64,000 nucleotides of DNA, taken from Clostridium tyrobutyricum DSM 2637 = ATCC 25755 = JCM 11008 (GTDB lineage Bacteria > Bacillota > Clostridia > Clostridiales > Clostridiaceae). The translations under genes and the position numbers were made by a program. Location of the stretch: contig NZ_APMH01000004.1 in the NCBI RefSeq assembly GCF_000359585.1, forward strand, positions 93,358-157,357. Reading direction: 5' to 3'. Shown here piece by piece: positions 17,584-25,873 of the stretch (positions within the stretch are counted from its first letter, which is position 1; every line of letters starts with the position of its first letter). Under the pieces are notes generated by a model, which was not told the origin of the DNA, did not search any database, and saw nothing but the letters and a program-made list of their open reading frames with translations.

Positions 17584-17624
17584 ATTATAGACCCATTATA
17601 TAAAAAGTTTTATACATTTCTTGC
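17584..17624 (-). promoter_or_regulatory. inositol-regulon box plus -10 (site C), iolI promoter
   Basis: GCAAGAAATGTATAAAA starts at 17624, with TATAAT at 17589-17584 after 18 bases. It is the most divergent box in its second half, but box-to-hexamer spacing is kept. Confidence 0.7.
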
Positions 17625-17669
17625 TTTTATATTTTTAATGTAAAATGTTTGGCCGGGAAATTCAATCAT

Positions 17670-17716
17670 ATGAACACAGCTCTGAAGATTTAAAAAATCT
17701 TCAGAGCTGTGTTCAT
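17670..17716 (-). terminator. long perfect hairpin after the AraC-type gene
   Basis: A 22-bp arm (starting ATGAACACAGCTCTGAAG) is repeated exactly in inverse around a 3-base loop. It begins 20 bases past the regulator's stop codon. No T-tract follows on the minus strand, so it may terminate weakly or protect the mRNA end. Confidence 0.6.
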
Positions 17717-17735
17717 ACAATTAAATTTAATTTTT

Positions 17736-18632
17736 TCAATTTAATGTAAAACTCTTCTTGATATTATCAACCTTCACAATGTAATTTTTTCTATACTTTT
17801 TAGGAGACATTCCAACATATTTTGTGAAAATCAAGTTAAAATTGCTTGGATTATCATATCCCACTATAGAAGCTATTTGTGTAACAGAATAGTTGGTTGT
17901 TATCAACAACGTCTGAGCTTCTCCAATACGTCGGCGCAATACATACTGAATTGGTGAATAACTAGTAAAATTTTTGAATATATGAGATAAATAGTATGGA
18001 CTAATATTCAAATCACCCGACATTGTCTTTAAACTCATATCCTCTTTATAATGTTGATTAATATATTTTTCAATGCGCCTTACTAAAACATTAGGTTCAT
18101 CAGTATCCCCATCATGAAAACCGGCTATTTTGCACAATAAATTTTTAACTTGTACTAAAAGTGCCATCATAAGATAATTGCAACTCTCTTCTGCACCATA
18201 GCATCCACTCGAAAGAGTAGAGAACATCACATTAAAAATTTTATATAATACTGGAAATTTATTTTTACTTGGCACAACAGGACATTCATCATCAGGAATC
18301 AAAGCATTTTTTCGTAGTTTTTCTACTTTAATTCCACTAATAGCACAACAATAGCTGGCTATCTTAATATTGGGTCCTGAAATCTCATCATGAATAACAC
18401 CACTGTTATATATTAAAACATCACCTGGTTTAATATTGTACATTTTACCGCCAATAGAATATTCACCACTGCCTTTACATATTAAAACAATCTCTACAAA
18501 ATCATCATGAGAATGCATTACACGCGGATAAATACTGGACTCTTCTTTTATTTTACTGACATAAAGCAATTTGGGAAATGTAACATAATTAAAACTAGAA
18601 GTAACATTTTTTTTTACAAAGCATTGAATCAT
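17736..18632 (-). CDS. AraC-family transcriptional regulator, proposed inositol regulator
   Basis: 298 residues. The N-terminal cupin sensing domain (about 30-110) carries HSHDDFVEIV and GSGEYSIGGKMYNIKPGDVLIYN. The C-terminal part (about 195-290) has two helix-turn-helix motifs with the AraC signature ending MSPKKYRKNY. GGGGTGG five bases before ATG 18632 decides the start. It neighbours iolI, and the five shared boxes overlapping -35 positions fit an activator of this class, so it is the best candidate for binding them. The effector may be inositol or an early intermediate. Its own upstream region has a cre-like site but no box. Confidence 0.85.
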   Translation of the reverse strand: MIQCFVKKNVTSSFNYVTFPKLLYVSKIKEESSIYPRVMHSHDDFVEIVLICKGSGEYSIGGKMYNIKPGDVLIYNSGVIHDEISGPNIKIASYCCAISGIKVEKLRKNALIPDDECPVVPSKNKFPVLYKIFNVMFSTLSSGCYGAEESCNYLMMALLVQVKNLLCKIAGFHDGDTDEPNVLVRRIEKYINQHYKEDMSLKTMSGDLNISPYYLSHIFKNFTSYSPIQYVLRRRIGEAQTLLITTNYSVTQIASIVGYDNPSNFNLIFTKYVGMSPKKYRKNYIVKVDNIKKSFTLN

Positions 18633-18745
18633 CAATTCCACCCCTTTAAATTTAAAACTTGATAATTGTACTTTACAACTGTAACTTATACTACTAAATT
18701 TATTATGTTAAATATTGATTATATATACCATTTTAAACTAAGATT

Positions 18746-18759
18746 ATAAAACGTTTTCA
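18746..18759. promoter_or_regulatory. cre-like site upstream of the AraC-type gene
   Basis: The minus strand reads TGAAAACGTTTTAT, 12 of 14 matches to the CcpA consensus, about 115 bp before the ATG. Repression of the regulator by preferred sugars would silence the whole inositol set. Confidence 0.45.
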
Positions 18760-18797
18760 AAATATAAAATTTTCTGAGTACATTATTAAAAAAAGTA

Positions 18798-20243
18798 TTA
18801 TTTCTTCATCATATATTTATTTTTATATCTCTTCCTTTTCCTTACAAGAGTAGATGCATCTATTCCTAATTCCCTGGCTGCATCCCTAACATTTCCATAT
18901 CTTTTAAAAGCATTTTCTATTAACAATTCTTCTAAATTTTGAACTTCCTCTTTCAATTTCAAATGCCCTCTTTCAACATCTGTATTTCTATTATCATTAC
19001 TCCAAACCTCCTTTATAGGTAAATCACTTCTAAGTATTTTATTTCCTGTACTCATAATCATAATTCTTTCTATTATATTTTTTAATTCCCTTACATTACC
19101 AGGCCATTTATATTCTTTAAGTGATTCTATTGCACCATGAGTTATTATCTTATTAAAATTATATTTTTTATTAAACACACACATGAAATGTTCTACAAGA
19201 GGTTCTATATCATCTTTTCTATCTCTTAGTGGTAATATTTTAATTGGAACTACATTTAATCTATAATACAGATCTTCCCTGAAATTTTTTTTTCTGACCA
19301 TTTCTTCTAAATTTCTGTTGGTAGCCGCTATTACCCTCACATCAATCTTAATATTGTCTACTCCACCTATTCTCTTTATTTCCTTTTCCTGAAGAACTCT
19401 TAACAATTTAACCTGCATATCTAGTGGAAGTTCTCCAACTTCATCCAAAAAAATCGTACCACTATTGGCCAGTTCAAAAAGTCCAACCTTTCCTTCTTTA
19501 TTGGCGCCTGTAAAAGCTCCCTTTTCATATCCAAATAATTCGGATTCCATAAGATTGTAAGGAATACACCCACAATCTATGCTAATAAAACTCTTTTTGC
19601 TTCTTTTACTATTTTTGTGTATATACTTGGCTACCTCTTCTTTACCAACACCAGTTTCACCCAACAAAAGTACTGTTGTATCTACCTTGGCCACTTTTCT
19701 TGCCATTTCAAGTATATTGAGCATCTTTTCATCTTTTACTATGATATCTGAAAATTTAAGCAACTGATGTCTCATTGCCCTCAATTGAGAGTAGTATTTT
19801 TCTGTAAGTTCCCTGTTCTTTTTCAACTGCTCTTTCAACTCATAGAGCTCTGTAACATTTCTTACATTTGTAACAACCATTGTTATGTCATCATTATCGT
19901 TAAAAATTGGGCTGCTGGACACAAGTGCTGTTTTGCCAGTTTTAAATTTCTGCTCAATTGTAATATTTTTTCTGCTTTTAAGAACCATAAGCGTTCCGGA
20001 TTTAGAAATATAATTATCATTTTCTAAGTATGCCATATTTTTACCAATCATTTCTTTTTTTTTCATCCCTGTAATTTCTTCGTACGCCCTATTCAAAAAT
20101 ATGGTATTTGCATTTCCATCCGTTATGTATATACCATCATAAGAACTTTCAAGAACCTGATACAACTGCTTTATTCTAAATTTCAATGTATTTACATCTT
20201 CCTGCAGAAATTCATCGAATCCCAAAAAATTGTTGTTTTTCAT
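18798..20243 (-). CDS. sigma-54-dependent transcriptional activator (PAS-AAA-Fis)
   Basis: 481 residues. A PAS domain (about 30-130) with EEITGMKKKEMIGKN is followed by a coiled linker and an AAA+ domain: Walker A GETGVGKE (195-202), GAFTGA (242-247) that contacts sigma-54, and Walker B TIFLDE (263-268). A Fis-type helix-turn-helix (about 445-475) ends the protein. GGGAGGG six bases upstream fixes ATG 20243. It lies just downstream of the acyl-reductase operon, whose promoter is of the -24/-12 type, so it probably activates that operon and possibly abfD. The PAS ligand is unknown. Confidence 0.92.
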   Translation of the reverse strand: MKNNNFLGFDEFLQEDVNTLKFRIKQLYQVLESSYDGIYITDGNANTIFLNRAYEEITGMKKKEMIGKNMAYLENDNYISKSGTLMVLKSRKNITIEQKFKTGKTALVSSSPIFNDNDDITMVVTNVRNVTELYELKEQLKKNRELTEKYYSQLRAMRHQLLKFSDIIVKDEKMLNILEMARKVAKVDTTVLLLGETGVGKEEVAKYIHKNSKRSKKSFISIDCGCIPYNLMESELFGYEKGAFTGANKEGKVGLFELANSGTIFLDEVGELPLDMQVKLLRVLQEKEIKRIGGVDNIKIDVRVIAATNRNLEEMVRKKNFREDLYYRLNVVPIKILPLRDRKDDIEPLVEHFMCVFNKKYNFNKIITHGAIESLKEYKWPGNVRELKNIIERIMIMSTGNKILRSDLPIKEVWSNDNRNTDVERGHLKLKEEVQNLEELLIENAFKRYGNVRDAARELGIDASTLVRKRKRYKNKYMMKK

Positions 20244-20352
20244 AAACAACCCTCCCAAGTACATATCTAATTATCCTTGTCATTTTAAAAGTATAAATTT
20301 TAAAACAATTGATGAGATTAAATAGTACAATAAATTACATTATATAAAAATT

Positions 20353-20385
20353 ATAGCACATATTTAATAAGTTAATAAGTGCTAT
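20353..20385 (-). terminator. probable terminator of the LuxC/E-like operon
   Basis: ATAGCAC and GTGCTAT form a stem with further weak A-T pairing inside. On the minus strand it is followed by ATAATTTTTATA. It lies about 30 bases past the luxC-like stop. Confidence 0.45.
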
Positions 20386-20413
20386 GTTCTATAAGCAGTG
20401 TATCAATTTTAAT

Positions 20414-21709
20414 TTAAAAATTCATATTTAAATTACACCATCTCACAAGCTCATTTATCATCAAATATCCATCCCATGGGCAATCATAGTCATTCATATT
20501 TCCTATATTTATTACTCTGTCCACACCGGCTTTCGTAACCAAGTCCGCAAACTTAAATATCTTGTTTTCATCTTTAATTGCAAAACCTACAGTCTGTATT
20601 CTCCTTGTAATAAGTGCTTCCAAATTAAATATGCTGTCTATTTCCTTTACAAAAATACATCTTCCTCCAACAGGTTCTTCCAATTTTATATCATTATTAA
20701 TCAAAATAGTATATTCCATTCCCCTGCTGCAGCAAATATCTTTGTCCAGGCTTAGACTATAAAAGCCTCTTTCGTTTATAATTTTTGTACATTGTCCTTC
20801 ATCCAAAATATTTTTATGTTTTACCCCTATTTTTTCAAAAGAGCTCTCCAACATTTTAACTATATAATTAAGTGTTTTATTGCTTTTTTCTACAAACAAT
20901 ACCTGGGGAGATGAACATGCTTTTTGTCCAAATAACACTATATCCAAAACCAATCTGTCCATATATTTTTCACAACTGTCGCATTCTAAAATATCACTGT
21001 CAAAAACTGCAAAAGAATACTTGGGCCCAAAAATTATATCTTTACAGGTAGTCTTTTTAGGAAGAAGTGAAATATGTTCTACAGCATACTGTCCTCCCCA
21101 TATAATTCTTGAATCAGCAATATGGGACATCTCTCTGTTGAGGTCTTCATCCTTACTATTAAAATATATTATGCAAATATTTTTCAATATATCTATAGAA
21201 GAATATGACTTTCCCATATAATTTACCTCTATATTTTCCATACATTCAAGTAATTTTAATACCATTTGCAAACTCTGTTCAGGTATTCTCGCAATATTGA
21301 AATTTTTAGCTATTATAGATTGAACTACAGAGTAAATTGCAAGAGTATATACATTACCTGCTACCCAATGGCAAGAAATTCCCCGCCCCTGTGCTTTTAC
21401 AAACTTTCCTTTTCCCTTGTCTACAAAATCATCCAAATATTTTTTGTTTCCTATGTTCAGCTCAATCAATTTTTCAATATTGGCTTTTCTTAAAAAAAAT
21501 GAAAGATAGGCAACTCCTTCTATCTTCAGCATATTTTTATTTCTAGACAGTTTTCTGGAATATTCATCCAATATAAGTATTATAACCTCCGAAGGTATAG
21601 AATTCAGCAGTTCCAAATTACAAGTTGTATTTTCAATTATATATTTAAAGTTGCAATATCTGATTTTTTCATGATATATATGTCCGTCTAACAAATAACA
21701 ATCTATCAT
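20414..21709 (-). CDS. LuxC-family acyl-CoA/acyl-protein reductase
   Basis: 431 residues of the LuxC fold (aldehyde dehydrogenase superfamily), which reduces an enzyme-bound or CoA/ACP-bound acyl group to the aldehyde with NADPH. The catalytic cysteine motif is GQKACSSPQ (C265), and a conserved GRGISCHWVAGN block (108-119) lies in the N-terminal half. Its ATG overlaps the stop of the luxE-like gene by four bases (ATGA), so the two are translationally coupled. No luciferase subunits (luxA, luxB) are nearby, so the aldehyde is not for light. The substrate chain length is unknown. Confidence 0.85.
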   Translation of the reverse strand: MIDCYLLDGHIYHEKIRYCNFKYIIENTTCNLELLNSIPSEVIILILDEYSRKLSRNKNMLKIEGVAYLSFFLRKANIEKLIELNIGNKKYLDDFVDKGKGKFVKAQGRGISCHWVAGNVYTLAIYSVVQSIIAKNFNIARIPEQSLQMVLKLLECMENIEVNYMGKSYSSIDILKNICIIYFNSKDEDLNREMSHIADSRIIWGGQYAVEHISLLPKKTTCKDIIFGPKYSFAVFDSDILECDSCEKYMDRLVLDIVLFGQKACSSPQVLFVEKSNKTLNYIVKMLESSFEKIGVKHKNILDEGQCTKIINERGFYSLSLDKDICCSRGMEYTILINNDIKLEEPVGGRCIFVKEIDSIFNLEALITRRIQTVGFAIKDENKIFKFADLVTKAGVDRVINIGNMNDYDCPWDGYLMINELVRWCNLNMNF

Positions 21710-22818
21710 CTGTCCTTCTCCCTTTCTGCAAAAGTATCGCCACAGCCTCTCGTTTCCGACCTTTGCATTCTGGATTTAAATTTGAAATATTTGCCCTTTC
21801 TACCGCATTTACAATCATCTATTCCAATTAGTTCGCCTACATCCTCAGTTAAAACAGCCTGTGAGGGATAACTGGATCCCAAAATGCTAATAACCTCTAT
21901 AATTCCACGCTTTCCAATTTTCGATTCCCGCAAGCTGTTAAAATCCCTTATTATAATATCTGCAAAATCCGGTACATGCTTGTATCCACACTCACAATCT
22001 ACAAAGATTACACCAAGTTGCTCAGCCATTCCATAAAAGTCCATTATATTTTCTCTTTTGGCACTAAAGATAGAAGCAACTCTGCTATTGAATTCCTCTT
22101 TTCCGACTTTTTCGGAGGAAAGCTTTTTCCATCCACCGCTGTGCATAAGTTTCATATTGGATAAATCCAACTTTATATTTTTTCTTTCCATAATTCTTAA
22201 AAACTTACTCCATATTATATAGGTAAAACCATACACTAAAATTTCTTTGCCACTATTATCCTGTTCAAATTTATTTAATCTTTCAAAATTTATTTTCAAA
22301 TCCTCATTTTGTCCATCCATTGCATAGGTTATACTGCTTGCAAAATTGCTTATTCCTCTAATAGCTGCTCCCCTGGCACTTAATATATTTCCACTTTTAT
22401 TAACAGCTTCCGTATCCAAAATCAAAAGAGGCCTTCTTTTTCCTCCTAAAAAACTTTTCAAAGTTGTTAAAAGTGATTGTGATTGATGTATAGCCGTATA
22501 TCTGTCCAAATATACTTTGCTTGGTATACCTGTTGTAGTTGAGCTTGAATTTAATATTCTTATAATATCTTTTTTGTTGCAAGTAAGAAGATCAAACTTT
22601 TTAAACATGTTTACTGGAATAAATGGAATTTGTTCAAGACTTTGAATCTTAGAAATATCTATATGCAATTTATTGTACATAGAATTTATATTGGGATTAA
22701 TTCTATTATATTCAATCTGTTTTTTTAAAATTGGAAGTAAAATTTTTTCTTTTTCTTTCTGAGAAATTCGATATTGATTTTTCAGCACTATTTTCTCTAT
22801 CAAATGTTCCGTTTTCAT
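21706..22818 (-). CDS. LuxE-family acyl-protein synthetase
   Basis: 370 residues resembling LuxE and phenylacetate-CoA-ligase-like adenylating enzymes: the Ser/Thr/Gly-rich loop SSSTTTGIPSKVYLDR (about 88-103), FYGMAEQLG, and a C-terminal CKCGRKGKYFKF...RGCGD block. In bioluminescence LuxE activates a fatty acid with ATP and passes it through a Cys to LuxC. ATG 22818 follows AGGTG with six bases of spacing; the frame also opens at a GTG (22836) without a site. Co-occurrence with a separate AMP ligase and ACP is unusual and suggests that the acyl donor here is acyl-ACP. Confidence 0.82.
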   Translation of the reverse strand: MKTEHLIEKIVLKNQYRISQKEKEKILLPILKKQIEYNRINPNINSMYNKLHIDISKIQSLEQIPFIPVNMFKKFDLLTCNKKDIIRILNSSSTTTGIPSKVYLDRYTAIHQSQSLLTTLKSFLGGKRRPLLILDTEAVNKSGNILSARGAAIRGISNFASSITYAMDGQNEDLKINFERLNKFEQDNSGKEILVYGFTYIIWSKFLRIMERKNIKLDLSNMKLMHSGGWKKLSSEKVGKEEFNSRVASIFSAKRENIMDFYGMAEQLGVIFVDCECGYKHVPDFADIIIRDFNSLRESKIGKRGIIEVISILGSSYPSQAVLTEDVGELIGIDDCKCGRKGKYFKFKSRMQRSETRGCGDTFAEREKDR

Positions 22819-22842
22819 AGGATTCACCTGCTTCACATTATT

Positions 22843-24312
22843 TTACATGTTTCTTAACTGTTTAAAGAGAACCTTCCCTGATGAATTTTTAGGAAGTGAA
22901 GGTAAGAATTTTATATACTTAGGGGTTTTGTATTTCGGAAGTCTGCTGCTGCAATAATTTATAATATATTTCTCATCTATGTCTTTATAGTTACCATTCA
23001 AAACTACAAATACCTTTACAGCTTCACCTAACATCTCATCTTCCACTCCTATTACGGCACATTCAACCACTTGTTTTATAGAAGCTACTGTATTTTCGAT
23101 TTCACCAGGACTTATCCTATTTCCTGCACATTTTATTATATTCTTTTCTCTGGAAACTATAAATATATAGCCCTCTTTATCTTTATATGCTATATCCCCT
23201 GTATATAAAAGTCCATTTTTAATTACCTTTTTAGTTTCATATTCATCATTAAAATAGCCCTTCATTATATTTCCGCCTCTGGCTGCTATCTCTCCTATTT
23301 CACCTGTATTGACAGGCATACCATTCCTGTTTAGTATCATTAGTTCCGTACCTGGAACTCCTTTTCCTATGGAGCCTAATTTATCCATAATATGTTGTGG
23401 CGGCAAATATGAAAGCCTTGCTGTAGCTTCAGTTTGTCCATACATAATATAAATATCTACGCCTTTAAGAATCTTGTATAACTCACTTATAAATATTTTA
23501 GGCAGTTTTCCTCCTGCCTGTGTAACATATCTCAAGGATGAGAATTGAGAGTCCTTGAAATTTGTCATTCTGAGAAGTATTTGATAAGTTGTAGGCACTC
23601 CTGCAAACCCGGTACATTTATATTTGTTTATATCATCTATAACAGTCTGTGGAAACATAAATCTATTATTTATAACCAAGCTTCCACCACATCTAAAGTG
23701 AGTATTTAAAAGTGAAGTTCCATAGCAATAGTAGAAAGGAAGTACAACTTCTATTCTGTCTTTATCAGTTAAATTCAAATATTGTATTATGGAATCTGTA
23801 TTATAAATTAGATTATAATGAGTCAGCATTACTCCTTTAGGCTTTGAAGTAGATCCTGAAGTAAACATAATTAAAGCAGTGTCTTTTTTCATATCAACAT
23901 CAATTTTTAACTTTAAATTTGATTGTTTTTCACATATATATCTTTCTGTACGTATTTCAACATTTTCGCCAAAACAGTCTTTCATTTCAGTTTTGTACTT
24001 ATACTGACAAAAAACCAGTCTTATGTTTAAAATTTTTGCTATATATGCTATATCCTTTTTATCCATAGATGGATTTACAGGTACGCATATACTTCCATTT
24101 TTAATTATTCCAAAATAAGTTTCTATAAAAAAAGTAGAGTTCTCAGAAATAACAAGTACACTATCTTCTTTTGAATAATTTTTATACTGCAACAGACAAG
24201 CTATGCTGCATACTCTTTCATATATTTCACTATAAATTATCTCACCATTGTCTATTACAGCTGTCTTATTGAGACCTTTGGACTTTTCAAATATGTAGTC
24301 CGTAAAATTCAT
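22843..24312 (-). CDS. AMP-dependent acyl-CoA/acyl-ACP synthetase
   Basis: 489 residues of the ANL superfamily. The phosphate loop is TSGSTSKPKG (151-160), followed by YGQTEAT, YTGD and a C-terminal hinge REKNIIKCAGNRISPGEIE; the catalytic Lys is in PKNSSGKV. It would adenylate a carboxylic acid and load it on CoA or, more likely given the context, on the ACP encoded just upstream, whose stop overlaps its start by four bases. The acid is not predictable. It resembles starter-loading ligases of polyketide and lipopeptide pathways as much as fatty acid CoA ligases. Confidence 0.85.
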   Translation of the reverse strand: MNFTDYIFEKSKGLNKTAVIDNGEIIYSEIYERVCSIACLLQYKNYSKEDSVLVISENSTFFIETYFGIIKNGSICVPVNPSMDKKDIAYIAKILNIRLVFCQYKYKTEMKDCFGENVEIRTERYICEKQSNLKLKIDVDMKKDTALIMFTSGSTSKPKGVMLTHYNLIYNTDSIIQYLNLTDKDRIEVVLPFYYCYGTSLLNTHFRCGGSLVINNRFMFPQTVIDDINKYKCTGFAGVPTTYQILLRMTNFKDSQFSSLRYVTQAGGKLPKIFISELYKILKGVDIYIMYGQTEATARLSYLPPQHIMDKLGSIGKGVPGTELMILNRNGMPVNTGEIGEIAARGGNIMKGYFNDEYETKKVIKNGLLYTGDIAYKDKEGYIFIVSREKNIIKCAGNRISPGEIENTVASIKQVVECAVIGVEDEMLGEAVKVFVVLNGNYKDIDEKYIINYCSSRLPKYKTPKYIKFLPSLPKNSSGKVLFKQLRNM

Positions 24313-24551
24313 ATTTCTACCTCATATTTATTAAGTATCTTCTTTATATCGCCAATAGTGTACATTCTTGATATGTCAATTACATCCAGATTTATCTCAA
24401 ATTCCTCTTCAAGTGCATTTACAAGTTCCACATGTGCAAGTGAATCCCAATCCTTTATATCGTTAGGTCCCATTTCATCTGTAATTTCATCTATATTCTC
24501 TATTTTAAAAATTTCTATAAGTATCTTTTTTAATTTATCTATATTTTTCAT
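24309..24551 (-). CDS. acyl carrier protein
   Basis: 80 residues with the phosphopantetheine site DWDSLAH (Ser37) and the expected helical, acidic composition (EEEFEINLD). The longer frame to 24605 adds a hydrophobic stretch without a ribosome site; ATG 24551 has AGGAGG seven bases upstream. It is the first gene of the operon, and its start lies about 27 bases from the predicted sigma-54 transcription start. It is distinct from housekeeping AcpP by context and is a dedicated carrier for the ligase/LuxE/LuxC set. Confidence 0.88.
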   Translation of the reverse strand: MKNIDKLKKILIEIFKIENIDEITDEMGPNDIKDWDSLAHVELVNALEEEFEINLDVIDISRMYTIGDIKKILNKYEVEI

Positions 24552-24589
24552 GAAAATTCCTCCTAAATATTTTAATACTGTTAAAAAAA

Positions 24590-24605
24590 GCAAATACCAT
24601 GCCAC
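24590..24605 (-). promoter_or_regulatory. sigma-54 (-24/-12) promoter of the ACP-ligase-LuxE-LuxC operon
   Basis: The minus strand reads GTGGCATGGTATTTGCTTTT. The GG at 24603-24602 and GC at 24591-24590 are ten bases apart, with a T-tract after the -12. The start falls near 24578. Confidence 0.85.
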
Positions 24606-24664
24606 AGTCTACATATTAATATTATGCCGTTTTACAAGTATATATTAATATTTGTTTGATGCAT

Positions 24665-24692
24665 GTATGCAACGTTTTCATTGTTGTCATAC
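24665..24692. promoter_or_regulatory. inverted repeat, candidate upstream activator site; overlaps a cre-like site
   Basis: GTATGCAAC and GTTGTCATAC form an imperfect dyad centred about 100 bp upstream of the predicted start, a usual distance for sigma-54 activators. TGAAAACGTTGCAT inside it (24667-24680) also resembles a cre site (11 of 14). A further GTTGCA lies at 24740. Confidence 0.5.
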
Positions 24693-24786
24693 TTGAAATA
24701 CTGGTTGGATTAACTATACATATTACAAATAATTATTCTGTTGCAAATATGCATCTTGTTTCCTTTTTACAACAAAAAAACAAAGC

Positions 24787-24807
24787 CAATGCCCTATAAA
24801 AGCATTG
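24787..24807 (-). terminator. terminator of the rpiR-rpiA-Gfo-LDH unit
   Basis: CAATGC pairs with GCATTG. On the minus strand it is followed by GGCTTTGTTTTTTTG. It lies 20 bases beyond the LDH-family stop. Confidence 0.65.
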
Positions 24808-24827
24808 ACCCAAAAACCACATGTTTT

Positions 24828-25799
24828 TTATTTATCTTCTATTAATCCTGCAGCTTTCATTGTAGCCAAAATATTTTTTGCACTGTTATAAAGTTTGTCA
24901 TTTTCTTCATCAGTAAGAGAAACTTCAAGCCTTCTTTCAACTCCATTTTTTCCTATAATACATGGCAAACTGAGTGCTACATTTTTTAATCCATATTCTC
25001 CTTCAAGAGTAGTGGAAACAGGCAATATACTATGTTCATCCATAAATACTGCCCTGGCAATTCTGCAGGCCGCCATAGCAACGCCCGAATTTGTACACCC
25101 TTTCAAATGAAGTACATCATAGGCAACCTTTACTACATCTGAAGCTATTTCTTCCTTATCCAATGGTTTGTCATGAGGAAAAAATTTATCAAGCTCATCT
25201 GCTGAAACTCCCTCAACATTCAAATGGCTCCATACTGGAAATGCAGTATTACCATGTTCACCAAACATATAACCATGAACATCCTTAGGGTCAAGATTGT
25301 ATCTATTTGCTATGATCTTTCTAAAACGGGCTGAATCAAGACTTGTACCTGTTCCAAATACTTTTTCTTTGGGATATCCAAAGAAATTTTCAGCATAATA
25401 TACCATTGTGTCCAATGGATTTGTTATTATAATTATTATTGCATCCTTTGTATACTTGCTTATAGAACCCATTACATCTTTCATTACTTTTACATTTCTT
25501 TCTGCAAGAACTGTTCTATCATCATTTTTATCATCTTTCAATATACTTGGACCTGCAGCTATAATAATAACATTGGCATCTTTGCAATCTTCATAGTTTC
25601 CCTCATGTATGTCCACATTGACACTATATGTACAAGGTGTAGTATGACTTGAGTCCAATGCTTCACCTCTTGCCTTGTCATTATCTATATCAATTAGTGC
25701 AATTTCTGAAGCAAATCCAAAAGATAATGCAGTATTCAATACAGCAGTACCTACATTTCCCACTCCAACTATTACAAGTTTATTATTTATAGAATTCAT
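24828..25799 (-). CDS. LDH-family L-2-hydroxyacid dehydrogenase
   Basis: 323 residues of the lactate/malate dehydrogenase fold. The NAD loop is GVGNVG (12-17), the substrate-binding Arg is in LDSARFR and the catalytic His is in GEHGN. The specificity loop reads GPSILKDDKNDDR: longer than in true lactate dehydrogenase and lacking the usual Gln/Arg discriminator, closer to lactobacillary L-2-hydroxyisocaproate dehydrogenase. The substrate may therefore be a larger 2-oxoacid. ATG 25799 has GGAGG ten bases upstream; the frame to 25853 is not supported. It is last in an operon with rpiR, rpiA and a Gfo/Idh gene. Confidence 0.8.
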   Translation of the reverse strand: MNSINNKLVIVGVGNVGTAVLNTALSFGFASEIALIDIDNDKARGEALDSSHTTPCTYSVNVDIHEGNYEDCKDANVIIIAAGPSILKDDKNDDRTVLAERNVKVMKDVMGSISKYTKDAIIIIITNPLDTMVYYAENFFGYPKEKVFGTGTSLDSARFRKIIANRYNLDPKDVHGYMFGEHGNTAFPVWSHLNVEGVSADELDKFFPHDKPLDKEEIASDVVKVAYDVLHLKGCTNSGVAMAACRIARAVFMDEHSILPVSTTLEGEYGLKNVALSLPCIIGKNGVERRLEVSLTDEENDKLYNSAKNILATMKAAGLIEDK

Positions 25800-25873
25800 A
25801 ATAATGCTGCCTCCTTTTTTATGTATAGCTATACATATATTTAATTGTATCATATAATTTAGGCAGATTTAAA

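Noticed and set aside
2523..17624. Reading the repeated box as sigma-54 promoters because its complement contains TTGC
   Set aside because: No GG occurs ten bases before the GC on either strand at any of the five sites, and a sigma-A-type -10 is present at fixed distance instead.
17670..17716. Mobile element terminal repeat or attachment site
   Set aside because: It is a single short hairpin immediately after a stop codon with no associated recombinase or partner repeat.
20414..24551. A bioluminescence (lux) operon
   Set aside because: luxA, luxB and luxD are absent and the host appears anaerobic; only the reductase-type components are present.
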